Of a DNA stretch of 64,000 bases, positions 28,299 through 39,305 are shown one piece after another (the first letter of the stretch is position 1; every line of letters starts with the position of its first letter). Source of the DNA: Plantago elongata. Its lineage: Eukaryota; Streptophyta; Magnoliopsida; Lamiales; Plantaginaceae. The notes below the pieces were generated by a model, which worked only from the letters and a program-made list of their open reading frames with translations, did not search any database and was not told the DNA's origin. The position numbers and the translations under genes are program-made. The stretch covers positions 1 through 64,000 of the forward strand of contig JAYMSP010000036.1 of NCBI GenBank assembly GCA_036897095.1, written 5' to 3'.

Positions 28299-29614
28299 AT
28301 GTCCAGCCAGGATCCCCCCATTGCCACCAGCACACCGCCGGGGGGGCCACCATCTCCAGTGAACCGGATAAAATTCTCATGCAGTCATGGCGGAAAGATC
28401 CTTCTCCGCCCCACTGACTCCCAGCTCAAATATGTAGGGGGCGAAACCCGTGTCATATCTGTACCTCGAGACATTTCTCTCAAAGGCAAGCATTTATCTC
28501 TTTGCTTTAATCTCCTGTTCACAAAAGATTCTTGAAAACAAGATATGGTTATTATAATCGTCTTTTTAAAACAGATTTATAGTTATCATGACCTTCATCT
28601 TAACATAATCAGAAGATTTTCAAGAAATTGTTTAGAAATTTCAAGTTAGAACAGTCTTAAAAAAATCAATAGAAATTATATCTTTCAGCACATATTGAAC
28701 AATTACTAGATTATATTAAAATATACTTTTGCCTGATTCTAATTTATTTAACCATTTCACCATAATTACAAATTTCACAAGCAATCACTTAAATCACAGA
28801 AATGCAATTCCTGGAAGAAACACTTGAACAAAGAAATGGAATGTGAAAATATTGATTTCTTACGGCTCAGGTCACTAAAATGTTTAGACTGCTAATGATC
28901 ACAGAACTCAAGGAGAAGCTGAGTTACCTGACGCTTGGAGAGATGGTCCTCAAGTACCAAGTTGCCTCAGAAGACCTCGATACCTTGGTGTCTGTGAAAT
29001 CCGATGAAGATGTTAACCACATGTTAAATGAGATCAACAATCATGAGAGAGCTGGAAACCCAAAGGTCCGAGCATTTCTCTTCCCTGCAAATCCCGTCTT
29101 GCTAGAGATCCAAAATGCTTCAGACCATGAGCCTGAGCAAAAGTACATTGATGCTATTAATGGAATAGTCCGAACCACACCATTAGCAGCTTTGAAACAA
29201 TATCCTGTCATGAGTTTACATGAATCATTTGTATCATCAACTTGTTCCACTCCAATATCAACGTATAACTGCACCACTGAAACAATGACCAACGAAGCAT
29301 TGCTCCAGAGCATCCAACTTCATCTGCAAAGAATCCATAACTGCTCGCATCTTCCTGGATACAGCCAAACTAACAGGCTACCAAACCCCAGTCCTCACTG
29401 CCAGCTTCCAATTCCAAGCCAGGGCCGAGGAAATGGGACTTGGACGAGTAATGTGTCCGTGCACAATCCTAACCAAGTTTTGAATGGAGCTAGTACCGGG
29501 CCTGACCATCTTGCTAGATCAGCTCCTTCCAGCACAACCTTTATCATACCCGAGAACCGACTCTCCATGAGATCTGCTCCATCAAGCCCCTCACTATACC
29601 AAGTGGGGGTGTAG
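28299..29614 (+). CDS. PB1 (octicosapeptide/Phox/Bem1p) domain protein
   Basis: Two exons, 28299-28485 and 28905-29614, join in frame to 298 residues. The intron has a GC donor: AAAG is followed by GCAAGC. The PB1 domain spans residues ~23-112. It has the basic-face lysine in [14 protein letters not shown] (residues 25-38) and the acidic OPCA-like stretch [20 protein letters not shown] (84-103), so it could be a two-faced (type I/II) PB1. PB1 domains make head-to-tail protein contacts. The C-terminal half is low-complexity, with Ser/Pro/Asn-rich stretches and a repeated RSAPSS motif (RSAPSSTT and MRSAPSSPS), as in several plant PB1-only proteins. No kinase domain follows, so it is a PB1-only protein. 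Its partners are unknown. Confidence 0.88.
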
Positions 29615-29850
29615 AAATGATAGAATATGTAGGGAGCCTTCTTACCAGAATATGAAACTATAGAAAATGCTAGACATTCATCTCAGGCATGCATTAGTAG
29701 ATAGTATATATGAAATGCATGTATTACAAATACCAATGATATAGCAGAAACTATGCATGTTCTGTAAAGTCAGATTTAGATAAGAAATTTCTGATAGGGA
29801 TGAGCAATTTGTGTTTTGAAGCCAGCTAAATGCCAACAAGTGCTTCAGCT

Positions 29851-30154
29851 TACGAATGAATTCAAAGATAGCATTCACAAGTGGCAGTTGGCTTTGGCCT
29901 AATACGAACACCGGAGTAGATGTTTCTAGTTCAGTGTATACATGGCAAAGATGAAGGATGTTCAGATATAGGAACATGTTTTAGTTCCATTGCAATTTCC
30001 CCGATGTGTATAGCCTATGCGTTCATGACTTCACAGTACCAAGTGAACAAAATTTAATACGAACAATTACGAATGAATTCAAAGATAGCATCCAAACACT
30101 CAACTGTGCACTTTAAAAGGCATATTAGGCCAAAGCCAACTGCCACTTGTGAAT
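29851..30154. repeat. Perfect 32-bp inverted repeat overlapping a 24-bp direct repeat
   Basis: The arm at 29873-29904 (ATTCACAAGTGGCAG...) is exactly repeated inverted at 30123-30154, 218 bases apart. A 24-bp string starting TACGAATGAATTC is repeated in direct orientation at 29851-29874 and 30068-30091. All copies are identical, so the rearrangement is recent. It lies about 240-540 bases beyond the PB1 stop, possibly within its 3'UTR or transcript tail. Confidence 0.9.
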
Positions 30155-33100
30155 AAAAAATCTAGTAATAGATCTGGGAAGGATATCTTGGCACCCCATG
30201 ATGATTATTTAACAAGGAATATGACCTTACGAAGATCAGGTTTAATTCTCTTCATATTCACAACCTCAAGTGCAAAACAACTTATTGGACCTCGCCTTGA
30301 TGGAAACAATGAACGTGCTGGTGTTGCCGGCGTAGTTTACAATCCCATTAGGCCATTACTGGCAGACCAAGAGACATCAGGAAATTGTCTCCAGCCGCTC
30401 CTCCACATTATTGCTTCAACATTCTCGCATGACTAAGAGGTGCTTCGGTTATTCGTTAAACGGCCAGGAAAAATTGTACAGAATGAGACACTTAAACGGT
30501 AACCAGAGATGCTCCACATCACCTGTTGAGCAAATCGAGCAACATCTAATTTTCTTCTAGAATCATAAAGTATGCAACATCTAAGTTCCTTCTATTATCA
30601 TAAAGTATTACCAATTTAACATATTACAAGACTAGAATAGTCTCACGAAATTTCCTTTGAAACCATTTGACAATGATGCAGCTGTGGTTTATTTACAATA
30701 CAGGGCACTTCTAACACAGCAAATCAACTTGCATTCTTGGTCATAGTTCTCTGGCAATCATTGAAGTAAGCAGAAACACTGACTGCAGCTTTCCGAAGTC
30801 ATTAACAACTTTAAAACATCGTCAACTAGCATCCTCAGAACCTACACACGAAGAGCAACGACAATCATCAGATGCTATTGCAACCTAAATTGTCCACACT
30901 AGACTCCAGAACAGTTTCCTTCCGAAAAGTCTCTATAACAAGACCTAATAACCATAAAGAGAAGGATATAATCTCAACGAACTTAACATATGGCAGCCTA
31001 AATATTTATTGTCAGCACTAATAGACACGCATACTATTTACGTATAAAAGTAGTATGCCTGGAAAGTGCTGTGATGATTAATCTGAGATGAAATTCTTGA
31101 AAAGACTATTTCAATGCCTTCTCGCTTTTATTGACATATCTCTTTGAGCGATTTACAATTTGTTAATTTTGTGACCAATCCATCCGATGCTAGTGCAACA
31201 GAATTTGTCCACTCTGGACTCCAGAACAACAATCATCCTGCAACCTAATGGGAGGGAATACCCTCTAGCCTGAACAGAAAGTTCAACTACTAGTGGATGA
31301 TATTTCCGTTAGGATCCTCTAATAACTTGATGTTGTGTTTGCAAATGATTATTAAAATCATTTTTGGCTTGCTCTTGCTTAAAACTCAAATAATTTGATT
31401 GCAAGTAAAAAACCATAAGGTACTAACGCATCAAAAGTAAGACTAGAGCCAAGGTAAGAGACTAGCATAGTCTCATTACCATTCCATTCAGAACCATGCA
31501 AGTATATGACATTGACACAGCTAAGGGTAAATATGTAATATGGAACACTTCTAACCCAGGACATGCAACCTTGGTCGCAGTTCTCTCGGAATCGTTGAAG
31601 TGAACAAGATGAATACTGCTTTAGTAACCTTGGCATTAAACACCTTTGAAGCAATGTCAACAAAGCTTCCTTAGAACCTGTGCACGAGTAGCGAAAACAG
31701 TCATTGGATGGTAATGCAACAGAATTTGTCAGCTCCAGAACAACAAGCATCTTTCCACACGATATTCTTCCTAGTTTCTCAGTGAATGAAGTCATGAACA
31801 TACAGCAAAATTGTACAGCAAATACTATATAAATGTAGTAGGCCTAGAAAGTGTTTGATGATTGATCTGGGAGAAGAAACTCTTGAAAAGGCCATCCTAT
31901 GCCTTCCCAATTTCAATTTCTTCCCTCTTAAGAGATTTAGTAGCCGTGAACCAGTTATCAAGCATGTAGTTTTAAAAATTGATTTATTTTAAACATCGGT
32001 GTTTTATCGAAAAACTAAAGTGGTTTAGCTTCATACATCAATTGTTTAAAACCATAAGGTACTAACGCATCAAAAGTAAGACTACAGCCATACCTGACAT
32101 GTTAAAAGTTCCACCAAGGTAAGAGACTAGCAGTGATTTATCTAAAATCATCAGAGACTTAGTTTTGAAGTTTAAACATTTTCCATTAACTTTTAATATT
32201 TAATGTTTCAAATATAATTGATTTAGTTTCCGCAATTGCAAGGTACAATATAAAATCAAAGTCTTAAACAGAGGCATAGCTGGGAATGGCATGCCAGATA
32301 GGAATAAGGAGTCCTTCCTTCAGGTGGTACCAGGCTGGAACTTCCAGCAGGACATGTCAACCACGCTGTCCTACTCCTGATGAAGGAACTTTCCGCCACC
32401 ATTCTAGCATAGCCTATATTGCAGCAAATTTTCAGAAACAGAGGAGAGGAAATGATTACCACCAAAGACTAAATGTCTAAAAGCTTTCCATCACAAATTA
32501 CTTGAATATCAACCTCTAAGATCAAGAGTTAAAATACACTTGGAGTAAGGCAATTGACCATAGGGAAGACAGCAGAGAAGAGAACATAGACAATAGTAGT
32601 TCTTTGAAAAAACAATGGTTTCGTGTTATTACAGATATTAGCTAAAGTCACAATGTTTTAAACTTTTAAACATAATTATAAAGTCTCTCTTAAAGTTTTA
32701 AATTTTTATTATTGTAGTTAGGGAGTTCTAATTTCTTGTATTATTTTCTCAGTTGCATTATTCAATTGGTCTAAGTTCATAAATTTAGAATTTTGCTGAA
32801 AGTCCAAAGTACTTTCAAAACACAATCATTAGCGGACTGTTTAGCATAGAGTTCGATAGGGTGAATTGTAGAGTTTGAGTTGATGAATAGTAACTGGACT
32901 GATGTTGAGTTGAAAAGACGTGTGTTTATGATAGAGTTATGGATTTATAGGTTTCGTAGGATTGGTATATAGGATGTCTAAGACTAAATTGGTCTGCATA
33001 AGAAGTTATTGATTTTGATATTTTTACAGTTATTTGATTGGTTTAAGGTTGTCAGTATAAATAAGAAGTAAAGAGATAGAAAGTGTAGGATAGAAATACA

Positions 33101-33672
33101 TTTTTAGTTATACTGGGAGTGGGTTATAGCAAACTTCAGTACAACGCAATGCCAAACCCAAAACGAACCGAGCTTGAGCAAGAGTCCACCCAAGGCGGAT
33201 TCTAGGCCTGTGCTGAACAATCTGTAGATGTTTTAAATTTAAATAAATAAATAACTTCTCTGTGGAAGTGATTCTTAAGGAAAGGAAAATAAGGAGAATT
33301 CTTATTTCCATCTATATTTATTTTGAGCTGATTTGATTGTTGTCCCTTATTTGATTTACAAGATTAAGCCTAAAAGACTATAAAAACATAAGAAGTATAA
33401 AAGAGAAAAAACAGTTAATAAAAAACTATGATTTTCTTCTTCCAAAACAATAGATTGTCTTTTCTTCTTTATTAGGTGCAGAATAGCAGTATCCTCTTTA
33501 TATTGATAGCAAGGTTTTCACGAAGCCGATGAATAAAATTCTTTTACTCATCAAAATCCTTATGGCCCTATATATATGTCACATGACAAGTATCAGATTG
33601 AGCAACTAAACAAGCATAAATAATTGAACAAAATACATACAGGTCGTGCTTTAGCGCTATAGCTTGTGCATC
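30155..33672. other. Spacer holding repeat copies, no recognised gene
   Basis: Apart from the repeat units described for 30600-35860, no gene of a known family is seen. A short frame near 32285-32480 has a less AT-rich composition than its surroundings but matches nothing I know on either strand. Confidence 0.4.
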
Positions 33673-34591
33673 ATGGTGATGAAATTGTGTAGCTCTATTT
33701 TTGTCCTAGCTTTTCTTTTGTCGCCAGGTAAAAATACTTCTACATACTTAAATTTCCGTTGTTCTTTTTCCTTAAGCCTTCAAGAACTTTTTCCCCTCAA
33801 CCTTCGTTTTGACAATGCGTAAACCATTTCACCAAATAGAAATTCGAACCAACAGAACTTCTTTATGTTCATTCTGTATCTAATTCCGCTGGTGCAGGTC
33901 ATAGATTAATTTTTATAATCTCAAGCAAATTTATTCTACAACTTCATATCAGCGTTTAAAGAACATGTTTTTTAAAAGATATACATTATGTTAGCTTTAG
34001 GCTCCCTTTGGTTTGATGAGAAATGGGTGAGAACTGAGAAGGAAAAAAAGGGGGAAATCAAATGGTCGGGCTATGCTTTTTTATTTTCCTTTATTTAGCC
34101 TCAAACCAAAAAGAGCCCTAGCTCCCAAGTCCTAACCAACAAACAACCTAAGAATTGAGTAATAAAAATCTTTTACGAGATGCATAAACTAGTTTTGGGG
34201 CTGATTTCAGATCTTTGATTGTACACAATGCAGGTAGTCACATGGTACAGATTGTGCACAGTGAAGTTGGAAGCTCGAAGGTTCACAGCTTTTCATTAGG
34301 GCCAAATATTGCCCCCATAAATGATGTTGCTCGCCCTCCTCCCAAGTATACATGCGTCAGTATTTAGGTGTATGCGGCAAGACTATCACTCAACCCCGTT
34401 GTTACCAGTTGTGCAACAGTTACTTCTGTGGTGCCAATCCGTATCCCCACTGTGACCAGTACCCTGGAATCGCCGATGTACTTTGCTTCTGTGAACATGA
34501 TTGTCTAAAACCCCAACCCACATCTCCACCACCAAGATGTCAACTTTTTATACAAAAACCAGAAATAGAAAGGCAATTAATCTGTGCTTGA
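33673..34591 (+). pseudogene. Defensin-like peptide gene, copy A, frame broken
   Basis: Exon 1 (33673-33727, 55 nt) encodes a hydrophobic signal peptide, MVMKLCSSIFVLAFLLSP. The intron is 506 nt and ends CAATGCAG at 34233. Exon 2 encodes a spacer, then a cysteine-rich segment still readable as CNSYFCGANPYPHCDQYPG and ADVLCFCEHDC. Compared with its sister copies the frame is broken once between spacer and cysteine domain, so the full peptide is not encoded as read. Signal peptide, intron position, exon 1 length and cysteine pattern match copies B and C. The tail after the last conserved cysteine is longer and proline-rich. A small hAT-like MITE lies in the intron. It is probably a pseudogene, though a sequencing error is possible. 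Confidence 0.7.
34000..34119. mobile_element. Small hAT-like MITE in the intron of defensin-like copy A
   Basis: GGCTCCCTTTGGTTTGA at the left end pairs with TCAAACCAAAAAGAGCC at the right, a 17-bp terminal inverted repeat with a few mismatches. The element is 120 bp. The flanks TAGCTTTA and TAGCTCCC may be an imperfect 8-bp target duplication, which suggests hAT. It is non-coding. Confidence 0.6.
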
Positions 34592-36440
34592 AATTATCCA
34601 TGCCAGTGTAGCGTTTGGTCAAATATCATGTGTTGTGTTGTTTCTGCTCTACCCATCTTTTTTTTGTTAAATAAGAAACTTTGTTATGTTTGTTGAAAAT
34701 ATTGGTGAGGGATAGTTGCGTCCCAAACATAACATCATTAATTATTTACTATTTGGCTCTCAACTCCAGAATGACACCATCCCCATATAATGTTCTTACT
34801 AGTTTCTCAAAAAACTGAATGAACATACAACAAAAGGAATACAACTTCAATAAACCAAACATATGCAAGTATACATTTCTATTGTCAGCACTAATAGACG
34901 CCTACTATTTACATAAAGTGGTAAGCCTGGAAAGTGCCATTATCCTTAATCTCAGAGAAGAAACTTTTGAAAAGGCTAATCCTATGCCTTCCCACTTTTA
35001 TTTTCTTCTCTGTAAAGCAATTTAGCATATGTTGATTCGCAAACTTGATTTACTAATTCTGGTTTAAAGAGTTTGTCGTTGAGGAGAAACGAAGAGTAAA
35101 AACTACAAAGCTGAAAACATGGCAAAAAATATAAATCTGTAAATTTAAACAACAACCTTCATAAAATTTGAAGCATTTATAACTGCAGAACAAGAAAATA
35201 GTCTAATGATTAATGAAGATATACCAGAAAGATTAAGCCAACGTTCAATTTTCTTCTGCTCATCAAGGTACAAGTAACAGCGAATCAAAAGTAAGAGATA
35301 CAATCCATACCTGAAACGTGAAGCATACCACCACCAAGGTGAAAGACTAGAAGAGTCCATCACTTTTCCTTTCAAAACCATATGCTAGTGAATAGTGGTG
35401 CAACTGTGGGTAAATTTATAATGGACACTCTAAATGCAGCAGTTCAACCTGCATTCCTGATTAGCAGTTCAACCTGCATTCCTGATTAACGGTTGTCGAA
35501 CAACACTTATCTCCGCACAATATTCTTCCCAGTTTCTCACAAAACTAAGAACATTCAAACAAATAGTACAGCTGCAAAGCTGAACATACACCAGTCTACA
35601 TACTTCATAAACTAAGCATACACCAGTCTACATACTTATTGTCAGCACTAATAGACGCATACTATTTACGTATGAAAGTAGTAAGCCTGGAAAGTGCTGT
35701 GGTGATTAATCTGAGAGAAGAAACTCCTGAAAAGGTCAATCATGTGCCTTCCCAAATTTATTTCTTCTCTTTCAAGCAGTTTAGTATGTGTTCATTCATT
35801 ACTTGTAGTTATTTACTACAAGAGATTTTGGGAAATTATGATAGTAAAATTGGATTGTAATTTGAATGATACTACTAATCGTTAAACTGCAACAGGCTAA
35901 TTAATTTTCACAATGACATAACACAAAACCGATTTGAGAGCTAACATTACGAGAAATCACAGATAAAAATGAACATTCAACAAGGTAGATACAATAATGA
36001 AATAAAATCAACATTCAACCAGATCCACATTCTACCGTGTGAACTTGTTCAGAACAGATTCACGAGCTTCCTGTAGAGCTGAGCTCCATGAAAATTACAC
36101 CAGTGACAGAATAATCGAGTTTTCTTCTCTCCGCCGCTTTTGTAAATGGAATTAGGGTGACAACGCGCAGCTCAGTTGCTTCACCTCCAACCAGGGTGAA
36201 AGTCACCCTTTACCTTTTGAAAAAAGAAAAGGTAAATGGAATTAGGGTGTGATTTGTAGGGCATTTGGTAAGTAAAAGCTGACTCATGTATAAACAATCA
36301 TTTCGATAACAAGTTATTCCAAAAATAAGATCGTCTAATTCATAAGGTATTGTTAAACAGATATATTATGTAATTCCTAAAATTTCAAATTGAGTAAAAG
36401 AGTTTAAAGGGATGAAGCGCACTAATTCATATCAACAAAA
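34592..36440. other. Spacer with two repeat-unit copies and a 25-bp tandem duplicate
   Basis: It holds the third and fourth copies of the dispersed repeat unit. At 35439-35488 a 25-base string starting GCAGTTCAACCTGC is duplicated perfectly in tandem. Around 36060-36200 the minus strand has a GC-richer stretch with GGCGGAGAGAAGAAAACTCG that looks like a transcript leader, but no long frame follows. Confidence 0.4.
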
Positions 36441-37265
36441 TACATCTTTTTTTCGAGAATACACTTAAAAAAAATTTCAGAGTTAAACGTTTTTGTCCTG
36501 AAAAAATCTTAAGATGGGTGACCAACTAGGAAGTCTTCCAGTTTACACGAGTGAGAACAAAGTGCATTGAAAAGTACTTGTGCTAGTACAATGACCATCA
36601 TCTGACACCGAGAGCTGCTCGTTTGTAACTGTACGGGGCCAAAAGGGTCGAGTTGTTACACATTACTTGTAACGCCGTACCCATGATTTCAAGTCAAGTG
36701 TAACGACCTGACTATGATCGTGCCTCGACATTTGGCCGGTGCGGTTACTCATGAACATCTCCGGGTGATATGTTGACCCCACAAGTCCTTTCACAAACAT
36801 TTTATCTGAAGTCGTGCGCGAACCGGGAGACTTCTCATTTGATCACCTATCATAGGATTGCTCCAGAGAAAGTACGGTTAACTCTGGAGTTCTCGTAAGT
36901 GGAATCCTGAAAAGTGATATGCACCTTGTTGGTATGAATAACGTTTTCAATCAATTTAAGCGGTTTCGATTTGACTTGAAGTTTTTGGGTGTATCAGAGA
37001 GCTTAAATGGTTTGAGGATACTACTTATATAAAAAAAGGTGTACATTTATTTTCGGGAAGCTACATCTAGAACTTTAGAGTTAAACATGATTACTTTAGA
37101 AAAATCTTAAGATGGGTGACCAACTAAAAAGTATCCCGGTTCGTGTACGAGTGAGGACAAAATCCATGGTATATGACAAAATAATATCATATGATGAGTT
37201 GTCCATGAGTAACCACGCTAACCTAAAGGGTCGGATTTCGACCGTTTAATGGTCAGATCATCATA
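36441..37265. mobile_element. Cassandra-type TRIM relics with 5S rRNA-like sequence
   Basis: Three diverged terminal-repeat copies are visible: about 36441-36660 and 37041-37265 in one orientation, and about 36699-36945 in the opposite one. Each holds a segment resembling the 3' half of 5S rRNA, for example AAGATGGGTGACCAACT at about 36510 and 37110, and its complement-like GATCACCTATCATAGGATTG at 36840. The reverse copy starts TGTAACGACC. Cassandra elements are terminal-repeat retrotransposons in miniature known to carry 5S sequence in their terminal repeats. They lack coding capacity. Strong divergence between copies points to considerable age, and the inverted arrangement suggests nesting or rearrangement. 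Confidence 0.65.
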
Positions 37266-37520
37266 TTACTACTCCGTTGAGATATTATCTAATCAACTCG
37301 ACTTACACACTACTATTACTAACAATTATTATACATTATTATTATAACAATAAATATAATTATATAATAATACAATAATAATACTATTTATATTATTATT
37401 AGTATATTGTTTTCCCTATAAAAATATATTTTCTTCTTTTTTAAGTGGTTCATATAGTAATTAGTATTATTGATATTCCCTATTATAAAGATTTTCTGTC
37501 TCCAAAATACTACCATGACA

Positions 37521-37530
37521 CTATATAAAC
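37521..37530 (+). promoter_or_regulatory. TATA box of defensin-like copy B
   Basis: CTATATAAAC lies about 90 bases before the ATG at 37617. The context AAAATACTACCATGACACTATA aligns with the sequence before copy C, AAAATACTACTATGGGACTATA (TATA at ~39217), so the promoter was duplicated together with the gene. Confidence 0.6.
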
Positions 37531-37616
37531 CTGACTAGAGCTTGAGAAACATACAGACACGGTAGTTTTAAATAAAATACATACAAGTTGTCGATTAGCA
37601 CTATATTTCGTTAATT

Positions 37617-38511
37617 ATGGCAATTAAAATGTGGGGTTCCATTGTTGGTCTAGCTCTCATTTTGTCACCGGGTAAGACAGTTTTAAGTTTTTACTAACAT
37701 ACTACTCATAACTTAATTATTCACCTATCTTCTATCTTCATCATGAACACACTACTAGTTTTTACACCCTTTAAATCACAGAGCAATGCAGGTAGTCAAA
37801 TGCTACAAATGGTCCATGGTGATCAGATTGGTAGCCCTCGACCTCAGCCCGTAGCCACAAGGGCAAAAGGTATCCCACAATTCAAAGTCGTTCCTCTCAA
37901 ATTTATATGCGTCAGTATTTTAGGTGCTTGTGGTAGGGATATTAGTTTTGAACGTTGTTATCAGGGGTGTTATACTCCTCGCTTTTTTAATAACTTTCTA
38001 GTTTTAGTTTTTTAATGTTACATCAGAAACTTCTAATTTTATAAATGAAAAGTTTTCACTTCACTAATTAATTCTTTATTATTTATCTTTCCCATTTTAT
38101 TCAATATCTCTCTTACTTTATCATCCACTTACAACTTTACCAATATAATATCTCTTACAAATTATTTTTTTTATAATTTTCTTAATCTTCATTTAAAAAT
38201 TTTCACCCCACTAATTAATTTTTTATTATTTATCTTTTCCACTTTGTTCAATATCTCTATTACTTTATCATCCACTTGTAATTTTACTAATATAATACAT
38301 CTTACAAATTATTTTTTTATTATAATTTTTTTAATTTAAGAGAAAGTTAAAGTTTAAGAAGTTTTTATTGGATTTGGATCGGAGGGAGTAATTATTATAG
38401 TGGTTTCATCCCTATCCACATTGCGATCAGTACCCTGGAGTTAGTCAAGTGCTTTGCCTTTGCGAACATGATTGTATTGGTCAAAATTTTGCACCTTCAC
38501 CAGTAAGTTAG
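37617..38511 (+). pseudogene. Defensin-like peptide gene, copy B, split by a MITE
   Basis: Exon 1 (37617-37671) encodes MAIKMWGSIVGLALILSP, a signal peptide. The intron ends CAATGCAG at 37791. Exon 2 starts with GSQMLQMVHGDQIGSPRPQP and reaches CVSILGACGRDISFERCYQG before a 415-bp Stowaway MITE enters. The other side resumes with PHCDQYPGVSQVLCLCEHDC and a stop at 38511. The two sides match the uninterrupted sister copy C. The host gene can no longer encode the eight-cysteine peptide unless the element is removed from the RNA. Upstream promoter and intron look preserved, which suggests recent loss. Confidence 0.8.
37974..38388. mobile_element. Stowaway-type MITE inserted in defensin-like copy B
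   Basis: The right end GGATCGGAGGGAG is followed by TA, and the left end CTCCTCGC is preceded by TA. Sister gene C has the uninterrupted sequence GTTATAATTATTATAGTGG, which shows the empty site and a TA target duplication. The element is 415 bp. Its interior is a near-duplicate of ~165-bp blocks, both with CACTAATTAATT, TTTATTATTTATCTTT, ACTTTATCATCCACTT and TCTTACAAATTATTTTTTT. The left terminal repeat is more eroded than the right. Confidence 0.85.
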
Positions 38512-39305
38512 ATTTTGTGTTATAATTAAAAAGAAAATAGAAAACAATTACTATTATCAATTTATCCATGTGGATGAAGCTCCTTGCACAAATTTCATGT
38601 ATTTTTAGTAGATCTTTTTTCTTAAAATTTAAATTATTAATGTCAAATTGTTCGCATGTAAGTAGCATATGTCCGATTTTAATGTACTTGGACCTGCTTG
38701 ATAATTTTAAGTACTAACCAATTGGAACTATATATAAAGATTGAACACGAGATATATAGATGATGGCTGTAAATTGAATATTAATTTGAATTATACTACT
38801 AATTGTGAAATTGCAACCGGTAGGATTTCAATAACATAATACCGAAATTAATTTCAGAGCTAACAGTATGAGAAATTCTCACATACAATATAACAATGAA
38901 TAAATGAACTTTTTAAATATGTAGGACTCTTACCAAACGAACTTTACAAATCTTAAATTAAACGATCATGTAATAAGTTGATTTTGAATATAAAATACTG
39001 TGAAAAATAGAAATATTTTATTATTCAATCTAATCGACCAACTATTACTAATAATAATTACATATAACTATTATAACAATAAAATAGATTATCTTTTCTT
39101 CTTTTTAAGTGGATGATATAATATTTAGTATGCTTATTTTTTTCCTATTAGAAAGCTTTTAATGAAGTTTGACCAAATAGCTAGTATATTTCACTTTACA
39201 AAATACTACTATGGGACTATAAACTTGACAAGTATAAACTTGAGCTGGAGAAACATACATAGTTAAATATTAATATATAAACAAGTTGTCTATATTTGGG
39301 TCATT
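38512..39305. other. Spacer and promoter of defensin-like copy C
   Basis: No gene. The last ~100 bases align with the promoter of copy B. The rest is AT-rich. Confidence 0.5.

Larger units (their letters stand above)
30600..35860. repeat. Four diverged copies of a gene-like repeat unit
   Basis: A segment containing GTCAGCACTAATAGACGC, CTATTTACGTA, GCCTGGAAAGTGCTGTG and TTAATCTGAGAGAAGAAACT recurs at about 31010-31120, 31810-31950, 34875-35020 and 35637-35790. A linked segment with CATCAAAAGTAAGAC and CCAAGGTAAGAGACTAG recurs at about 31430-31480, 32060-32130 and 35285-35350 and, weakly, near 30630. A CAACCTGCATTCCTG-type segment recurs at about 30730, 31560 and 35450. The copies differ by many substitutions and indels. 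On the minus strand several copies share a short frame reading FSxVSSLRLITTALSRLTT-like. The plus strand is also partly open, so coding status is undecided. Confidence 0.65.

Noticed and set aside
32256-32480. Paired frames on both strands near 32.3 kb
   Set aside because: Neither matches a known family and both sit in the repeat-bearing spacer. The less AT-rich base composition alone is not enough.
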